Shown here: positions 52,733-61,311 of the stretch, one piece after another
How positions within the stretch are numbered: the first letter of the stretch is position 1
Layout of the letters: each line of letters opens with the position of its first letter
NCBI GenBank assembly: GCA_902493855.1
Contig: CABUQV010000001.1
Location: 136,183-200,182 of the forward strand
DNA length: 64,000 nt
Reading direction: 5' to 3'
DNA from: an uncultured Collinsella sp.
GTDB taxonomy: Bacteria > Actinomycetota > Coriobacteriia > Coriobacteriales > Coriobacteriaceae
Notes under the pieces: generated by a model
Told to the model about the DNA's origin: nothing
The model's input: the letters and a program-made list of their open reading frames with translations, nothing else
Database searches by the model: none
Position numbers and translations under genes: made by a program

Positions 52733-53943
52733 TGGGTATCGCCGATCACATCAAGAACGGAATATCGCGTCGCGGCTTCGTACTCGGTGGGGCTGCCGCG
52801 GGCGCTGCCACGGTACTTGCCGGATGCTCGAAAAAAACGGGCACCAGCGATGATGCCGCCGGCGAGCCGCAGGTTATCAAGGACGATTCCAAGATCATCT
52901 CGATTACGGATGAGTACGAGGCAGTCGACATCGATCTTGAGCCGGCGGCGTCGTGGACGCTGCCTCTGGGTACGCTGCTGTACTACTGCGACGGCGATTA
53001 CGCCGCGGCGATGATGGCGCCCGCATCGGCGCTGCACGCCAACACACTCGGTGTGCTCAACCTGGGTGATGGCTCGCTTACCACATTAATCGAGGATCCT
53101 ATCGAGGGCACGGGATATGCATTCTACGATGTCCGTGCCGGCGACGGCGTATTCGCGTGGGTTGAGATGAACTTTGCCAATTCATCGTGGAAGCTCTACG
53201 CTCAAAATCTGTCGGGCGCTTCGCTCTCTGGCGACGTGGTTGAGCTCGATCGAGGTGGCAAGGACTATGATCCGCCCTTGTTTACGGCGTTCGGGTCATC
53301 GGTCATCTGGTATAAAATGCCTTCGGCAGGCGGCAATAAAACGAGTAGTGATTCGTTTTGCTATCGTCGCTCGCTTGATGAATCCAAGGCCGAGGTAATT
53401 TGGAAATCGACGGGCCGCTTTGCATCGGCCCCGCGCGCGAGCGACGGCATTTTGACCATCTCGCCGCGTGTCCGCAACGACGAGGGCGTCTACTACGGCA
53501 TAACGGCAATCGATCTGACCGACGGCAACAACACCAAGCGTGCCCAGTTGGTCCTCCCTTCGTCAGTCTCGCCTTTCGAGGCCGTATATATGGGTGATAC
53601 CTTCGTGTTTTCTATCGAGGCGACCTATAGTGGCGTGGGCAGCCTGGGCAACATGGGCACGTATATCGGTAATGAGGGAGGGCCGTACCTCTTCCTGTCA
53701 CGCGAACCTCTCGCATGTGCGGCTGGCAAGAAGAATAAATACCTTGTTAAGGTACAAGCATCGCATTTCCTGATCGACACCTCTGCCAAGACCTATGGTT
53801 CGCTGCTGTCGCCCGACCGCGCTTTGGAGTATGGCGATTATCCAGCTACGGCGGGAAAATCGGACTCATTCCTTACGTACGCCACGGTGCGCAACAGCCA
53901 GGGTATACCAGAGACGGTCGCTGCACGCCTATTCTCTCTTTAA
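52732..53943 (+). CDS. Tat-exported lipoprotein, probable beta-propeller
   Basis: 403 residues. Twin-arginine signal SRRGFVLGG at 12-20 followed by a lipobox LAGC with Cys at about 32, so exported folded and lipid-anchored. The mature part has alternating hydrophobic strands with DG/GD turns (YAFYDVRAGDGVFAWVEM, YYGITAIDLTDGNN), as in beta-propellers. No family named. Translationally coupled to the TSCPD gene. Confidence 0.82.
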   Translation: MGIADHIKNGISRRGFVLGGAAAGAATVLAGCSKKTGTSDDAAGEPQVIKDDSKIISITDEYEAVDIDLEPAASWTLPLGTLLYYCDGDYAAAMMAPASALHANTLGVLNLGDGSLTTLIEDPIEGTGYAFYDVRAGDGVFAWVEMNFANSSWKLYAQNLSGASLSGDVVELDRGGKDYDPPLFTAFGSSVIWYKMPSAGGNKTSSDSFCYRRSLDESKAEVIWKSTGRFASAPRASDGILTISPRVRNDEGVYYGITAIDLTDGNNTKRAQLVLPSSVSPFEAVYMGDTFVFSIEATYSGVGSLGNMGTYIGNEGGPYLFLSREPLACAAGKKNKYLVKVQASHFLIDTSAKTYGSLLSPDRALEYGDYPATAGKSDSFLTYATVRNSQGIPETVAARLFSL

Positions 53944-54002
53944 GCTTAGAGGGGTTAAAAAGGCGCCAACAGGGGAATAAACGCGTTGTAATTGTGAGTA
54001 CC

Positions 54003-54040
54003 GCCCGCCGAGCTGCCGCGTCATAGCGGCATCCGGCGGG
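54003..54040 (+). other. GC-rich hairpin before the two-component operon
   Basis: GCCCGCCG / CGGCGGGC with inner GCCGC / GCGGC. It lacks a T-run; possibly ends the lipoprotein transcript. Confidence 0.5.
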
Positions 54041-54096
54041 CTCAGGTGCGTTAAAATGGGCTTGTTCTTAGCTAATTGAGACAGGGGGGCCGTGTT

Positions 54097-54819
54097 ATGG
54101 CTTCAGATGCAAAAAAGATTCTGCTGGTCGAGGATGAGAAGGCAATCCGTGACGCCGTCGCTGCCTATCTCGAGCGCGAAGGCTACTGGGTTGTGGGCGT
54201 CGGCGACGGTCAGTCCGCGATCGAGGAGTTCGAGAAGCATCAGTTCGACTTGGTCGTGCTCGACCTTATGCTCCCCAAGATCCCCGGCGAGCGCGTTTGC
54301 CGCACCATTCGCGATACCTCGGATGTTCCCATCATCATGCTGACGGCTAAGGGCGAGATCGAGGACCGTATTATCGGTCTTGAGCTCGGCGCCGACGACT
54401 ATCTGATTAAGCCGTTCTCGCCGCGCGAGCTCGTCGCCCGCGTTCGCGCTCTGTTCCGCCGTGCCCATCAGGCCGACGAGCCCGCCGTCGAGGTACTCGA
54501 CTTCGGCGATCTGGTCATCGATATCTCGGGCCACAAGATCTTGGTCGAGGGCAAGGAAGTCGATCTGACGGCTTCCGAGTTCAAGCTGCTCACCACACTT
54601 GCCCGTCATCCCGGCCGTGTGTATAACCGCATGGAGCTGGTCGAGAAAGTGCTCGGGTATGACTTTGAGGGCTATGAGCGCACCATCGATAGCCACGTGA
54701 AGAATCTTCGCGCCAAGCTGGGCGATGATCCCAAGAAGCCCAAGTGGCTCTACACCGTCCATGGTGTCGGCTATCGCTTCGAGGCTCCGGCCAAGACCGA
54801 TAAGTCGGACGAGAAATAG
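54097..54819 (+). CDS. OmpR/PhoB-family response regulator
   Basis: 240 residues. Receiver domain with acidic pair E12/D13, phospho-acceptor D56 (VVLDLMLP), T83 and K105 (YLIKPFSP). Then a winged-helix DNA-binding domain (LTASEFKLLTTLARHPGRVY, GYERTIDSHVKNLRAKLG, YTVHGVGYRFE). It pairs with the histidine kinase that starts 11 bp later. ATG at 54097 after a G-rich site; an upstream TTG seven codons earlier is less likely. Confidence 0.95.
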   Translation: MASDAKKILLVEDEKAIRDAVAAYLEREGYWVVGVGDGQSAIEEFEKHQFDLVVLDLMLPKIPGERVCRTIRDTSDVPIIMLTAKGEIEDRIIGLELGADDYLIKPFSPRELVARVRALFRRAHQADEPAVEVLDFGDLVIDISGHKILVEGKEVDLTASEFKLLTTLARHPGRVYNRMELVEKVLGYDFEGYERTIDSHVKNLRAKLGDDPKKPKWLYTVHGVGYRFEAPAKTDKSDEK

Positions 54820-54830
54820 GGAAATCACAT

Positions 54831-56396
54831 ATGACACCTGCGCGCTTTGAAATCGGACAAAAGCACAAGCAGGAGAGCGAGGCGGGTTCCAAGGCTAGTT
54901 GGAACACGCCTCGTTCCGATTCACGGCCAACGATGAGCTATCCCTCGCGCATGGCACTTGCTTTTGCTCTGACATCGCTCATGACGGTATTGGTGCTGGT
55001 GGGCGTTGTCTCTGTTGTGTGGGGCACGGTCTTTTCGGATTACACACGCTCCAATATCGTCGAAATCGCAAATTCCGCTGCCGAGAAGTTGGCGACCTCA
55101 TATGAGGAAAACGGCTCTTGGACCGCGGGAGAACTGCGCACGGTCGCAACGTCGAGTTTGGTTTCCGACGATCTGGGCATGCAGGTCGTCAATAAAAAGG
55201 GTGTGATCGTTTATGACGATTCCTGGCCCTCGGCAAGCGCCACCGCCGATGTACGCGAAAACCAGGCTACGACCGACGACACGAGCGGCAAGAGGGCATC
55301 GCATAGCCCGGTCTCGTCTGCTCCAACCGACTCCGATAGCGTTGCTAACGTCGAGATTGTAACGTCTTCCGGCGAGCATGTCGGACAGGTAAAGCTGTGG
55401 GCCATCGGCTCCGACGCTCTGCTCACCAAGGCGGACTCTGCGTTTAGGGAGAAGACCTTTAACGCCATGGCCCTCGCCGCGGTTGTTGCAATCTGCATTT
55501 CGGTCGTTATCGGATCGCTCGTGTCGCGCATGCTCACCAAACCGATTCATCGCATCACCAGTACCGCAAAGCAAATCCGTGACGGCGACCTGTCGGCTCG
55601 CACGGGGCTGCGCGGCGATGACGAAATCGATCAGCTGGGAGAGACCTTCGACGAGATGGCCACCTCACTCGAGAAAGATATGAAGCACGAGAAGCGCCTG
55701 ACCTCTGATGTTGCCCACGAGCTGCGCACGCCGCTCATGGCCATGCTTGCAACGGTCGAGGCCATGCAAGACGGTGTGTATCCCACCGACGACGAACACC
55801 TGGAGACCGTTGCTTCCGAGACGCGTCGCTTGGCCCGTCTGGTGCAGCAGATGCTCGACCTGTCGCGCATGGAAAACAGCACGGCTCCGCTCAACCTTGA
55901 GCCGGTGGACATGGTTCCTTTCGTGCGTTCCATCGTCAATGCCCAGGAGCGCCTGTTTGTCGACCGCGATCTGCGCCTGCGTTTTGCGGACGAGACCCAG
56001 GGTCACGACGATGTCGTCGAAGCCGATCCCGACATGATCACGCAATGCGTCATCAACCTCATGAGCAACGCCATGCGCTACACCCCCGAGGGCGGTTGGG
56101 TCGTGGTGTCGGTGCTCAGTGACCGCAAGCATGTCAGTATTGCCGTTTCGGATACCGGTATCGGTATTGCCAAGGACGATCTGTCGCGCATCTTCGGGCG
56201 GTTTTGGCGCGCCGATGCCAGCCGCGCCCGCGAAGCTGGCGGCCTGGGCGTTGGCCTCGCCGTGACCAAGCAGATCGTCGAGCGCCACCATGGCTACATA
56301 TCCGTGGAGTCGGAGCTTGGAAAGGGTACGACTTTTACAATTCATCTGCCCCGCGAGCACACGGCGGACGCGGCATCTACTACAATGGAGCACTAG
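54831..56396 (+). CDS. Sensor histidine kinase
   Basis: 521 residues. Two membrane helices (about 42-66 and 212-231) enclose an extracytoplasmic sensor domain with a Ser/Asp/Thr-rich stretch. HAMP (SRMLTKPIHRITSTAKQIRDGD), H-box DVAHELRTP with His296, N-box CVINLMSNAMRYTPEG, G1 DTGIGIAKDD, G2 GGLGVGLAV. Signal unknown. It transmits to the response regulator upstream. purC follows after about 110 bp and may share the transcript. Confidence 0.95.
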   Translation: MTPARFEIGQKHKQESEAGSKASWNTPRSDSRPTMSYPSRMALAFALTSLMTVLVLVGVVSVVWGTVFSDYTRSNIVEIANSAAEKLATSYEENGSWTAGELRTVATSSLVSDDLGMQVVNKKGVIVYDDSWPSASATADVRENQATTDDTSGKRASHSPVSSAPTDSDSVANVEIVTSSGEHVGQVKLWAIGSDALLTKADSAFREKTFNAMALAAVVAICISVVIGSLVSRMLTKPIHRITSTAKQIRDGDLSARTGLRGDDEIDQLGETFDEMATSLEKDMKHEKRLTSDVAHELRTPLMAMLATVEAMQDGVYPTDDEHLETVASETRRLARLVQQMLDLSRMENSTAPLNLEPVDMVPFVRSIVNAQERLFVDRDLRLRFADETQGHDDVVEADPDMITQCVINLMSNAMRYTPEGGWVVVSVLSDRKHVSIAVSDTGIGIAKDDLSRIFGRFWRADASRAREAGGLGVGLAVTKQIVERHHGYISVESELGKGTTFTIHLPREHTADAASTTMEH

Positions 56397-56505
56397 CTTT
56401 TCGCTATTCGGTGAAGGAGGGGCCGCGTCCCTGCCGCTCCGAGTTTGCGAAAACATGCGGGAAAGAACCCGCATTTCTGTCGTATTTAGGTAAGGAGTGA
56501 CTCAC

Positions 56506-57393
56506 GTGACAACGATGGAGCGTCGTCCGGATTCCCGTGGCAAGGTTCGTGATATCTACGATGCCGGTGAAAACCTGCTGATGGTCGCCACCGACCGCAT
56601 TTCTGCGTTCGACTTCATTCTTCCCGACGAGATTCCGTTTAAGGGAGAGGTGCTCAACCGCATCTCGGCATTCTGGTTCGATAAGTTTGCCGACATCGTC
56701 CCCAACCATCTCGTTTCCATCGACCCGGCGGATTTCCCCGAGGAGTTTGCTGAGTATCGTGACTACCTCGCTGGCCGCGCCATGCTGGTTAAGAAGGCCC
56801 AGACGATTCCTATCGAGTGCATCGTCCGCGGCTATCTGACCGGTTCGGGCAAGAAGACCTACGACGAGAACGGCACCGTCTGCGGCATCCAGCTGCCTGA
56901 GGGCCTGACCGAGGCTTCCAAGCTTCCCGAGCCGCTGTTCACGCCGTCCACGAAGGCCGAGATCGGTGACCACGACGAGAACATCTCGTTCGAGCGTTGC
57001 TGCGAGATTGTGGGCGAGGACATCGCCACGCAGATTCGTGACCTTTCCCTCAAGATCTACAAGGCCGCTGCCGAGTACGCCGCGACCCGTGGCATCATCA
57101 TTGCCGACACCAAGTTCGAGTTTGGTGTTATTGATGGCAAGGTCACGCTGATCGACGAGTGCCTCACGCCCGACTCCAGCCGTTTCTGGCCTGCTGCCAG
57201 CTACGAGGAGGGCAAGATCCAGCCTAGCTACGACAAGCAATTCGTCCGCAATTGGCTCAAGGCCAACTGGGATATGACGGGGGAGACCCCGCACCTGCCC
57301 GCCGAGGTCATCGATGGCACGTCCGAGCGCTATCGCGAGGCCTTCCAGATCATCACGGGCTCCCAGTTCACAAGCATGAAGGAGAACGCATAA
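56506..57393 (+). CDS. purC: SAICAR synthase
   Basis: 295 residues. RGKVRDIYDAGENLLMVATD, the signature IPIECIVRGYLTGSG, and LIDECLTPDSSRFWP identify PurC. It condenses CAIR with aspartate, making the substrate for purB. GTG at 56506 with AAGGAG eight bases upstream; the earlier GTG at 56497 overlaps that site, and an ATG lies three codons in. Confidence 0.95.
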   Translation: MTTMERRPDSRGKVRDIYDAGENLLMVATDRISAFDFILPDEIPFKGEVLNRISAFWFDKFADIVPNHLVSIDPADFPEEFAEYRDYLAGRAMLVKKAQTIPIECIVRGYLTGSGKKTYDENGTVCGIQLPEGLTEASKLPEPLFTPSTKAEIGDHDENISFERCCEIVGEDIATQIRDLSLKIYKAAAEYAATRGIIIADTKFEFGVIDGKVTLIDECLTPDSSRFWPAASYEEGKIQPSYDKQFVRNWLKANWDMTGETPHLPAEVIDGTSERYREAFQIITGSQFTSMKENA

Positions 57394-57969
57394 GTGAGTA
57401 CCCGTAGCGCCACGAACAAGCGCACGCAATCCCACGAAGTTACCGGGGTTGCGCGCAAGTCTGCCGCATCTGCTAAGCCCGCCCGCCAAGCAGCGGGCTC
57501 CGTTCGCGTCGTGCCGGCTTCGTCTAAGGCACGCCGCAAAGAGCTCGAGAAGGGTGAAAACCTGGAAGGTCTTTCCAAGGAGGAGAAGCGCGCCCGCAAG
57601 GCTAAACAGCGCGCCCGCGAGGATCGCATCTACACGGTGTCGAATATCCTTCTCAAGCAGGATGAGGACTACACCAAGCGCCGCCGTATTTGGTGGGCTG
57701 TGCTCGCTATCGGCATGGTGCTCGTCGTGGCAATTTGGGCTTCGCTCTACTTCGCTCCCGGCGGCACGGTGTCCAGTCCTGTTCAGATGGTCGGCATCGT
57801 TTTGTCCTATGTCATCATCCTGGGTGACTTTATCTACGACTTCGTTCGTATTCGTCCCTTGCGCAACATGTACCGCGCGCAGGCCGAGGGCATGTCCGAG
57901 AACAAGCTCAACGCTCTTATCGAGCGCTCGGCCGCCGAGGAGGACAAGAAGGACTCCAAGAAGAAGTAG
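57394..57969 (+). CDS. Two-helix membrane protein with basic N-terminus
   Basis: 191 residues. A Lys/Arg/Ala-rich cytoplasmic N-terminus (1-100) with a predicted coiled segment (KARRKELEKGENLEG), two membrane helices (about 103-121 and 130-150) and a charged C-terminus. GTG start directly after the purC stop, with AAGGAG nine bases upstream. No family recognised. Confidence 0.78.
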   Translation: MSTRSATNKRTQSHEVTGVARKSAASAKPARQAAGSVRVVPASSKARRKELEKGENLEGLSKEEKRARKAKQRAREDRIYTVSNILLKQDEDYTKRRRIWWAVLAIGMVLVVAIWASLYFAPGGTVSSPVQMVGIVLSYVIILGDFIYDFVRIRPLRNMYRAQAEGMSENKLNALIERSAAEEDKKDSKKK

Positions 57970-57999
57970 CGTTTGCATTCATACTTATCGCTAAGATAT

Positions 58000-58030
58000 A
58001 AGGCGCGTCGTTTTTGCGGCGCGCCTTTTT
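58000..58030 (+). terminator. Terminator of the purC transcript
   Basis: AAGGCGCG / CGCGCCTT hairpin with a five-T tail. Confidence 0.85.
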
Positions 58031-58058
58031 ACTGTTCTATAGATAGATGGAGTGGCAC

Positions 58059-59339
58059 ATGATTCGAGCTGCCCTGACGGTCGAAGAGGCTCTGGAGGGC
58101 ATGAAGGCCCTGGAGCCCAAGATTAAAAACTACGCGCGCCTGGTCGTCCGCAAGGGCGTAAACGTCAAACCCGGTCAGGAGGTCGTCGTTCAGTCTCCGG
58201 TCGAGTGCGCGCCGTTTGCGCGCGTGGTGGTCGCGGAGGCCTATGCCGCCGGCGCCGGCCACGTGACGGCCATTTGGGCCGATGATGCCGTGACGAGGCT
58301 CACGTACGAGCATGTCGAGAAAGGCTATTTTGAACAGACGCCCGAGTGGAAGCGCCTGCAGCTGGATTCCCTGGCCCAGGACGGTGCCTGCTTTATCTTT
58401 ATCGAGGGTGCGGACCCTGCCGCCCTTAAGGGCATCGATCCCGCTAAGCCCGCTGCAGCTTCTAAGGCAAGGAACACGCAGTGCAAAGTTTTCCGCCGTG
58501 GACTGGATTACAACATCAATCCGTGGTGCATCGCCGGCGCTCCGGTCGTGGCTTGGGCGCGCGAGGTGTTCCCGGGAGACGCCGATGAGGTTGCAATCTA
58601 TAAGCTGTGGAATGCGATTCTGCACACCGCCCGCGCCGATGGCCAGGACCCAGAGAGCGACTGGGAACTCCATGACGCCGCATTCGAAAAGAACCTGCGT
58701 TTCCTGAACGACAATCGTTTCGACCGCCTGCATTACACCGCGGCAAATGGAACCGATCTGACGATTGGCATGACGAAGGGTCACGAGTGGGCCGGCGGCA
58801 AGGGCAAGACGCCCGATGGGCACCCCTTCTTCCCCAACATTCCCACCGAGGAAGTCTTCACTTCGCCCGATCGTATGCGCGCCGACGGTATCGTGTACTC
58901 GGCCATGCCGCTCATCCACCACGGCAATAAAGTCGACGATTTTTGGATTAAGTTCGAGGGCGGCCGCGTGGTGGGCTACGACGCCCGCGTGGGCAAGGCA
59001 ACGCTCGCAAGTATCATCGATACTGACGAGGGCGCTGCTCACCTGGGAGAGGTCGCGCTCATTTCCAAGAACACGCCGATCCGCGAAAGTGGTGTTCTGT
59101 TCTACGATACGCTCTATGACGAGAACGCTAGCTGCCATCTCGCGCTAGGTGTCGGTTTCCCCGAATGCATCGAGGGTGGGTATGACATGTCCAAGGAGGA
59201 GCTCCTGGAGCATGGTGTTAACGTCTCGAGCACGCACGTCGATTTTATGATCGGCACGGACGACATCGATATTACGGGCATTACGCCTGATGGACGTGAA
59301 GTTGTGATTTTCCAGAACGGCCAATGGAGTTGGGAATAG
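58059..59339 (+). CDS. M29-family aminopeptidase
   Basis: 426 residues. Peptidase M29 (thermophilic aminopeptidase, AmpS/PepS) layout: N-terminal YARLVVRKGVNVKPGQEVVV, then metal ligands in NIPTEEVFTSPD (Glu), LGEVALISKNTPI (Glu), the His of ENASCHLALGVGF and the HxD of STHVDFMIGTDD. It releases N-terminal residues from peptides in the cytosol using two metal ions. ATG at 58059 with GGAG six bases upstream; an ATG four codons earlier has none. The tRNA-Lys promoter begins inside its last codons. Confidence 0.93.
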   Translation: MIRAALTVEEALEGMKALEPKIKNYARLVVRKGVNVKPGQEVVVQSPVECAPFARVVVAEAYAAGAGHVTAIWADDAVTRLTYEHVEKGYFEQTPEWKRLQLDSLAQDGACFIFIEGADPAALKGIDPAKPAAASKARNTQCKVFRRGLDYNINPWCIAGAPVVAWAREVFPGDADEVAIYKLWNAILHTARADGQDPESDWELHDAAFEKNLRFLNDNRFDRLHYTAANGTDLTIGMTKGHEWAGGKGKTPDGHPFFPNIPTEEVFTSPDRMRADGIVYSAMPLIHHGNKVDDFWIKFEGGRVVGYDARVGKATLASIIDTDEGAAHLGEVALISKNTPIRESGVLFYDTLYDENASCHLALGVGFPECIEGGYDMSKEELLEHGVNVSSTHVDFMIGTDDIDITGITPDGREVVIFQNGQWSWE

Positions 59340-59358
59340 TCCCAGACCGTGGTACAAT
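59330..59358 (+). promoter_or_regulatory. Promoter of tRNA-Lys
   Basis: TTGGGA, 17-bp spacer, TACAAT, ten bases before the tRNA. The -35 overlaps the end of the aminopeptidase gene. Confidence 0.7.
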
Positions 59359-59367
59359 GCCACCCGC

Positions 59368-59443
59368 GGGCCGTTAGCTCAGCTGGCAGAGCAGGGGACT
59401 TTTAATCCCAAGGTCCAGGGTTCGAACCCCTGACGGCCCACCA
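59368..59443 (+). tRNA. tRNA-Lys (anticodon TTT)
   Basis: Acceptor GGGCCGT / ACGGCCC, anticodon loop CTTTTAA, T-arm GGGTTCGAACCCC, CCA present. It remains intact because the inserted element supplies the 3' end from 59399 onwards. Confidence 0.97.
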
Positions 59444-59446
59444 TAG
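59399..59446 (+). repeat. attL core within tRNA-Lys
   Basis: 48 bases, from the anticodon loop through CCATAG, are identical to 63422-63469, defining the direct repeats of a tRNA-integrated element. Confidence 0.93.
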
Positions 59447-59454
59447 TTTATGCA

Positions 59455-59485
59455 GGTCAGAGACGGTGTTGTCTCTGACCTTTTT
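59455..59485 (+). terminator. Element-borne terminator for tRNA-Lys
   Basis: GGTCAGAGAC / GTCTCTGACC hairpin with a five-T tail. It replaces the chromosomal terminator, which now lies beyond attR (63475-63506). Confidence 0.88.
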
Positions 59486-59491
59486 CTTTGT

Positions 59492-59520
59492 GTACCCCGC
59501 GAGTACCCAAAACGGTACCC
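59492..59520 (+). promoter_or_regulatory. GTACCC array near attL, possible integrase arm sites
   Basis: GTACCC starts at 59492, 59503 and 59515, 11 and 12 bases apart. A matching set stands near attR. Confidence 0.5.
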
Positions 59521-59526
59521 CTCAAA

Positions 59527-59811
59527 TCACGTGGATTCCATAATTCTGGTCTGTCCGTAGAGGGCGTTAACGTCCGGATGGGCGGACGGATAGATCGTTG
59601 CCGATGCGTCCGTCCATCCGTCCGAGGGAACTGGAGACGGCTCGGGAAGAGGGCGAGCGTTCTGCGCGCTTTCGATAGCCGTAGGGGCTCCCTGGGTAGC
59701 TCCAGGCTGTCGGAAGGGCGTTGAACGCTCGCTTCGGTGCAATCGCGTGTGCTGCGCAGTTTCGATGCTCTCGATCGCTTGATGTGCGTTTAAAACATTG
59801 CTGCTGCTCAT
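59527..59811 (-). CDS. Possible small unknown protein of the element
   Basis: 94 residues, Ser/Pro/Ala-rich, no recognised domain, no membrane segment. The upstream sequence has only an AAAGAT-type weak ribosome binding site in an AT-rich tract. Support comes from position downstream of the other minus-strand element genes and the palindrome array. May not be real. Confidence 0.35.
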   Translation of the reverse strand: MSSSNVLNAHQAIESIETAQHTRLHRSERSTPFRQPGATQGAPTAIESAQNARPLPEPSPVPSDGWTDASATIYPSAHPDVNALYGQTRIMEST

Positions 59812-59843
59812 ATATCTTTATATATATCTTTAAAAATAGAAAA

Positions 59844-60026
59844 GTAACGTGACGTTACACTTGCAGGCTGATTACCAGTGCTAATGAACGTCTGTCGTCT
59901 GCATTGAAGGGTAGGTTAAAAGTAACGTGAAGTTACTCCCGAGTAACGTGACGTTATTCTTGCCTGTAACGTCACGTTACACCTTGAGTAACTTTACGTT
60001 ACAGATGGGGTGTAACGTGAAGTTAC
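59844..60026. repeat. Six GTAACGTNACGTTAC palindromes (iteron or operator array)
   Basis: 15-bp near-palindromes start at 59844, 59922, 59943, 59966, 59988 and 60012. The last five are spaced 21-24 bases, about two helical turns. The outer pair of this group is itself in a larger inverted repeat (AAGGGTAGGTTAAAAG at 59907 and its complement ending at about 60043). The array lies just downstream of the winged-helix gene, between it and the 59527-59811 frame. Confidence 0.88.
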
Positions 60027-60087
60027 TTTTAAACCTACCCTTTAGATTGCAAAAAGCCGCCGCACTTTCGAGTACGGCGGCTGCTGG

Positions 60088-60585
60088 CTAATCGTTCCAT
60101 CCCTCGGATCTTGCGGATTCGAGAATCGCGAGATACCGAAGCTGCAGAACTCCATCGACAGAAACGATTAGGCCGCGATTCATGAGCGCTTTTCGAGCAC
60201 GGCAAACGCTCGGCCGCTTTGTTCCGAAAAAAGCGGCGAGCTCAGCATCGCTGCTTTTTAATCCGGGAACCGAATATTTCCGGCGGCGTCCATAACGCTC
60301 CCAGTAGCGTATCTGAAGCAATAGCTCGAGCTCCAGCTGACCGCTGGCCGTTAGATACAGCCAGCGGTCGGTCTTGTCCGCATCCAAGAGTGCGCGGGCG
60401 TTGCGTTCGGCCTTGCTCGCTTCGGCGCAGATTTGTGGCGGTTCAACGCCGCTGAGCTGTGCGAACCGTTCACGTGTTATAGTGTTTTCAATGCTAATCG
60501 CGCCCCTCGTGGTGCTTGGTGCCGCCGGAATCACTACTTCCGACGGCACTTCTTTTTTGGGCGGGTCGTCACTCACGGCTGTCAT
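60088..60585 (-). CDS. Winged-helix protein, possible replication initiator or regulator of the element
   Basis: 165 residues. The C-terminal half is a winged helix (SSDAELAAFFGTKRPSVCRA then RKALMNRGLIVSVDG). The N-terminus is Pro/Lys-rich and flexible. The ATG overlaps the upstream stop in ATGA, so it is translationally coupled. The palindrome array starts about 60 bp after its stop and is its natural candidate target. No named family recognised. Confidence 0.72.
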   Translation of the reverse strand: MTAVSDDPPKKEVPSEVVIPAAPSTTRGAISIENTITRERFAQLSGVEPPQICAEASKAERNARALLDADKTDRWLYLTASGQLELELLLQIRYWERYGRRRKYSVPGLKSSDAELAAFFGTKRPSVCRARKALMNRGLIVSVDGVLQLRYLAILESARSEGWND

Positions 60586-61007
60586 CTCCGTTTCTTTTTG
60601 CCACGCGGGCGGCCTCCGCGGGTGCCGCCTACAATCATTTTTCCGTGACGCACCACCGCGGCATTGATTGCTGGCAGCAAAAGCCATTCATCCTCGGTGG
60701 CAAAAGCGAGCCCTGCCGCTAACAGCGCGTTGACGTGCTCGGCTGCAACGGTCGACTTGCCTTGGTTGTCAAACAGCCATTGCGCCAACAGGTCATAATC
60801 GAGCGGCAATGCGTGTCCTTTGTACCGTGACGCAAGGGAACATAGCTCCAGCCAGACACCCATATCGGTGTATGCCTTGGGGCCTCGGGCGGCGCGGAGA
60901 CGCCTAAATTCTTCGCTGTTGGATATAGGCATATTGAGCTGCATGGAAGGCAGCTGCACGGACCATGCGGCTTCGATTGCTTCTAAATTGGTTATGCCGC
61001 GGCCCAT
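60582..61007 (-). CDS. Element protein, possible replisome organiser-like N-domain
   Basis: 141 residues, mostly helical, ending in a very basic tail (GGTRGGRPRGKKKRR). The order ARGPKAYTDMGVWLELCSLA then YDLLAQWLFDN and a hydrophobic LLAAGLAF faintly resembles DUF4373-type domains of phage replisome organisers; I am not sure. It overlaps the excisionase-like gene by TAATG and the next gene by ATGA, forming a compact three-gene operon. Confidence 0.6.
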   Translation of the reverse strand: MGRGITNLEAIEAAWSVQLPSMQLNMPISNSEEFRRLRAARGPKAYTDMGVWLELCSLASRYKGHALPLDYDLLAQWLFDNQGKSTVAAEHVNALLAAGLAFATEDEWLLLPAINAAVVRHGKMIVGGTRGGRPRGKKKRR

Positions 61008-61240
61008 TATGCCGCGCCCTTATCGCGCAGCCCGCAGATCGCGAGCAGGTCATCACGGTTGAGCTTCCATCGGCGCCCGATTTGGACACCGCGGATCTCA
61101 CCGCGATCGACCATTCTCAGCAGATGTTTGGCGCTAATGCCAATTGCCGCTTCGGCAGTAGTCGGTGTTATGAGTAACGGTAGCGTGTCGTACTCGCCCA
61201 GGCGGAAGCGTTCCAAGATGGCCTCCTCTGACTTGTGCAT
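61007..61240 (-). CDS. Excisionase-like helix-turn-helix protein
   Basis: 77 residues. MerR/excisionase-type helix-turn-helix: TTAEAAIGISAKHLLRMVDR then GEIRGVQIGRRWKLNRDDLL, the classic HTH_17 pattern with the basic GRRWK strand. Probably promotes excision with the integrase, or regulates the operon. AAAGGA precedes the ATG. Confidence 0.82.
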   Translation of the reverse strand: MHKSEEAILERFRLGEYDTLPLLITPTTAEAAIGISAKHLLRMVDRGEIRGVQIGRRWKLNRDDLLAICGLRDKGAA

Positions 61241-61311
61241 AATCGAATCCTTTCTAGGCCCTGTGGCCCGTAAAGACTGTGCGGTTTATCCCGCTAAAAC
61301 AAGGCTATGAC

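Noticed and set aside
59844..60026. The palindrome array as a CRISPR
   Set aside because: The repeats are 15-bp palindromes with 6-9-bp gaps and there are no cas genes; an iteron or operator array fits better.
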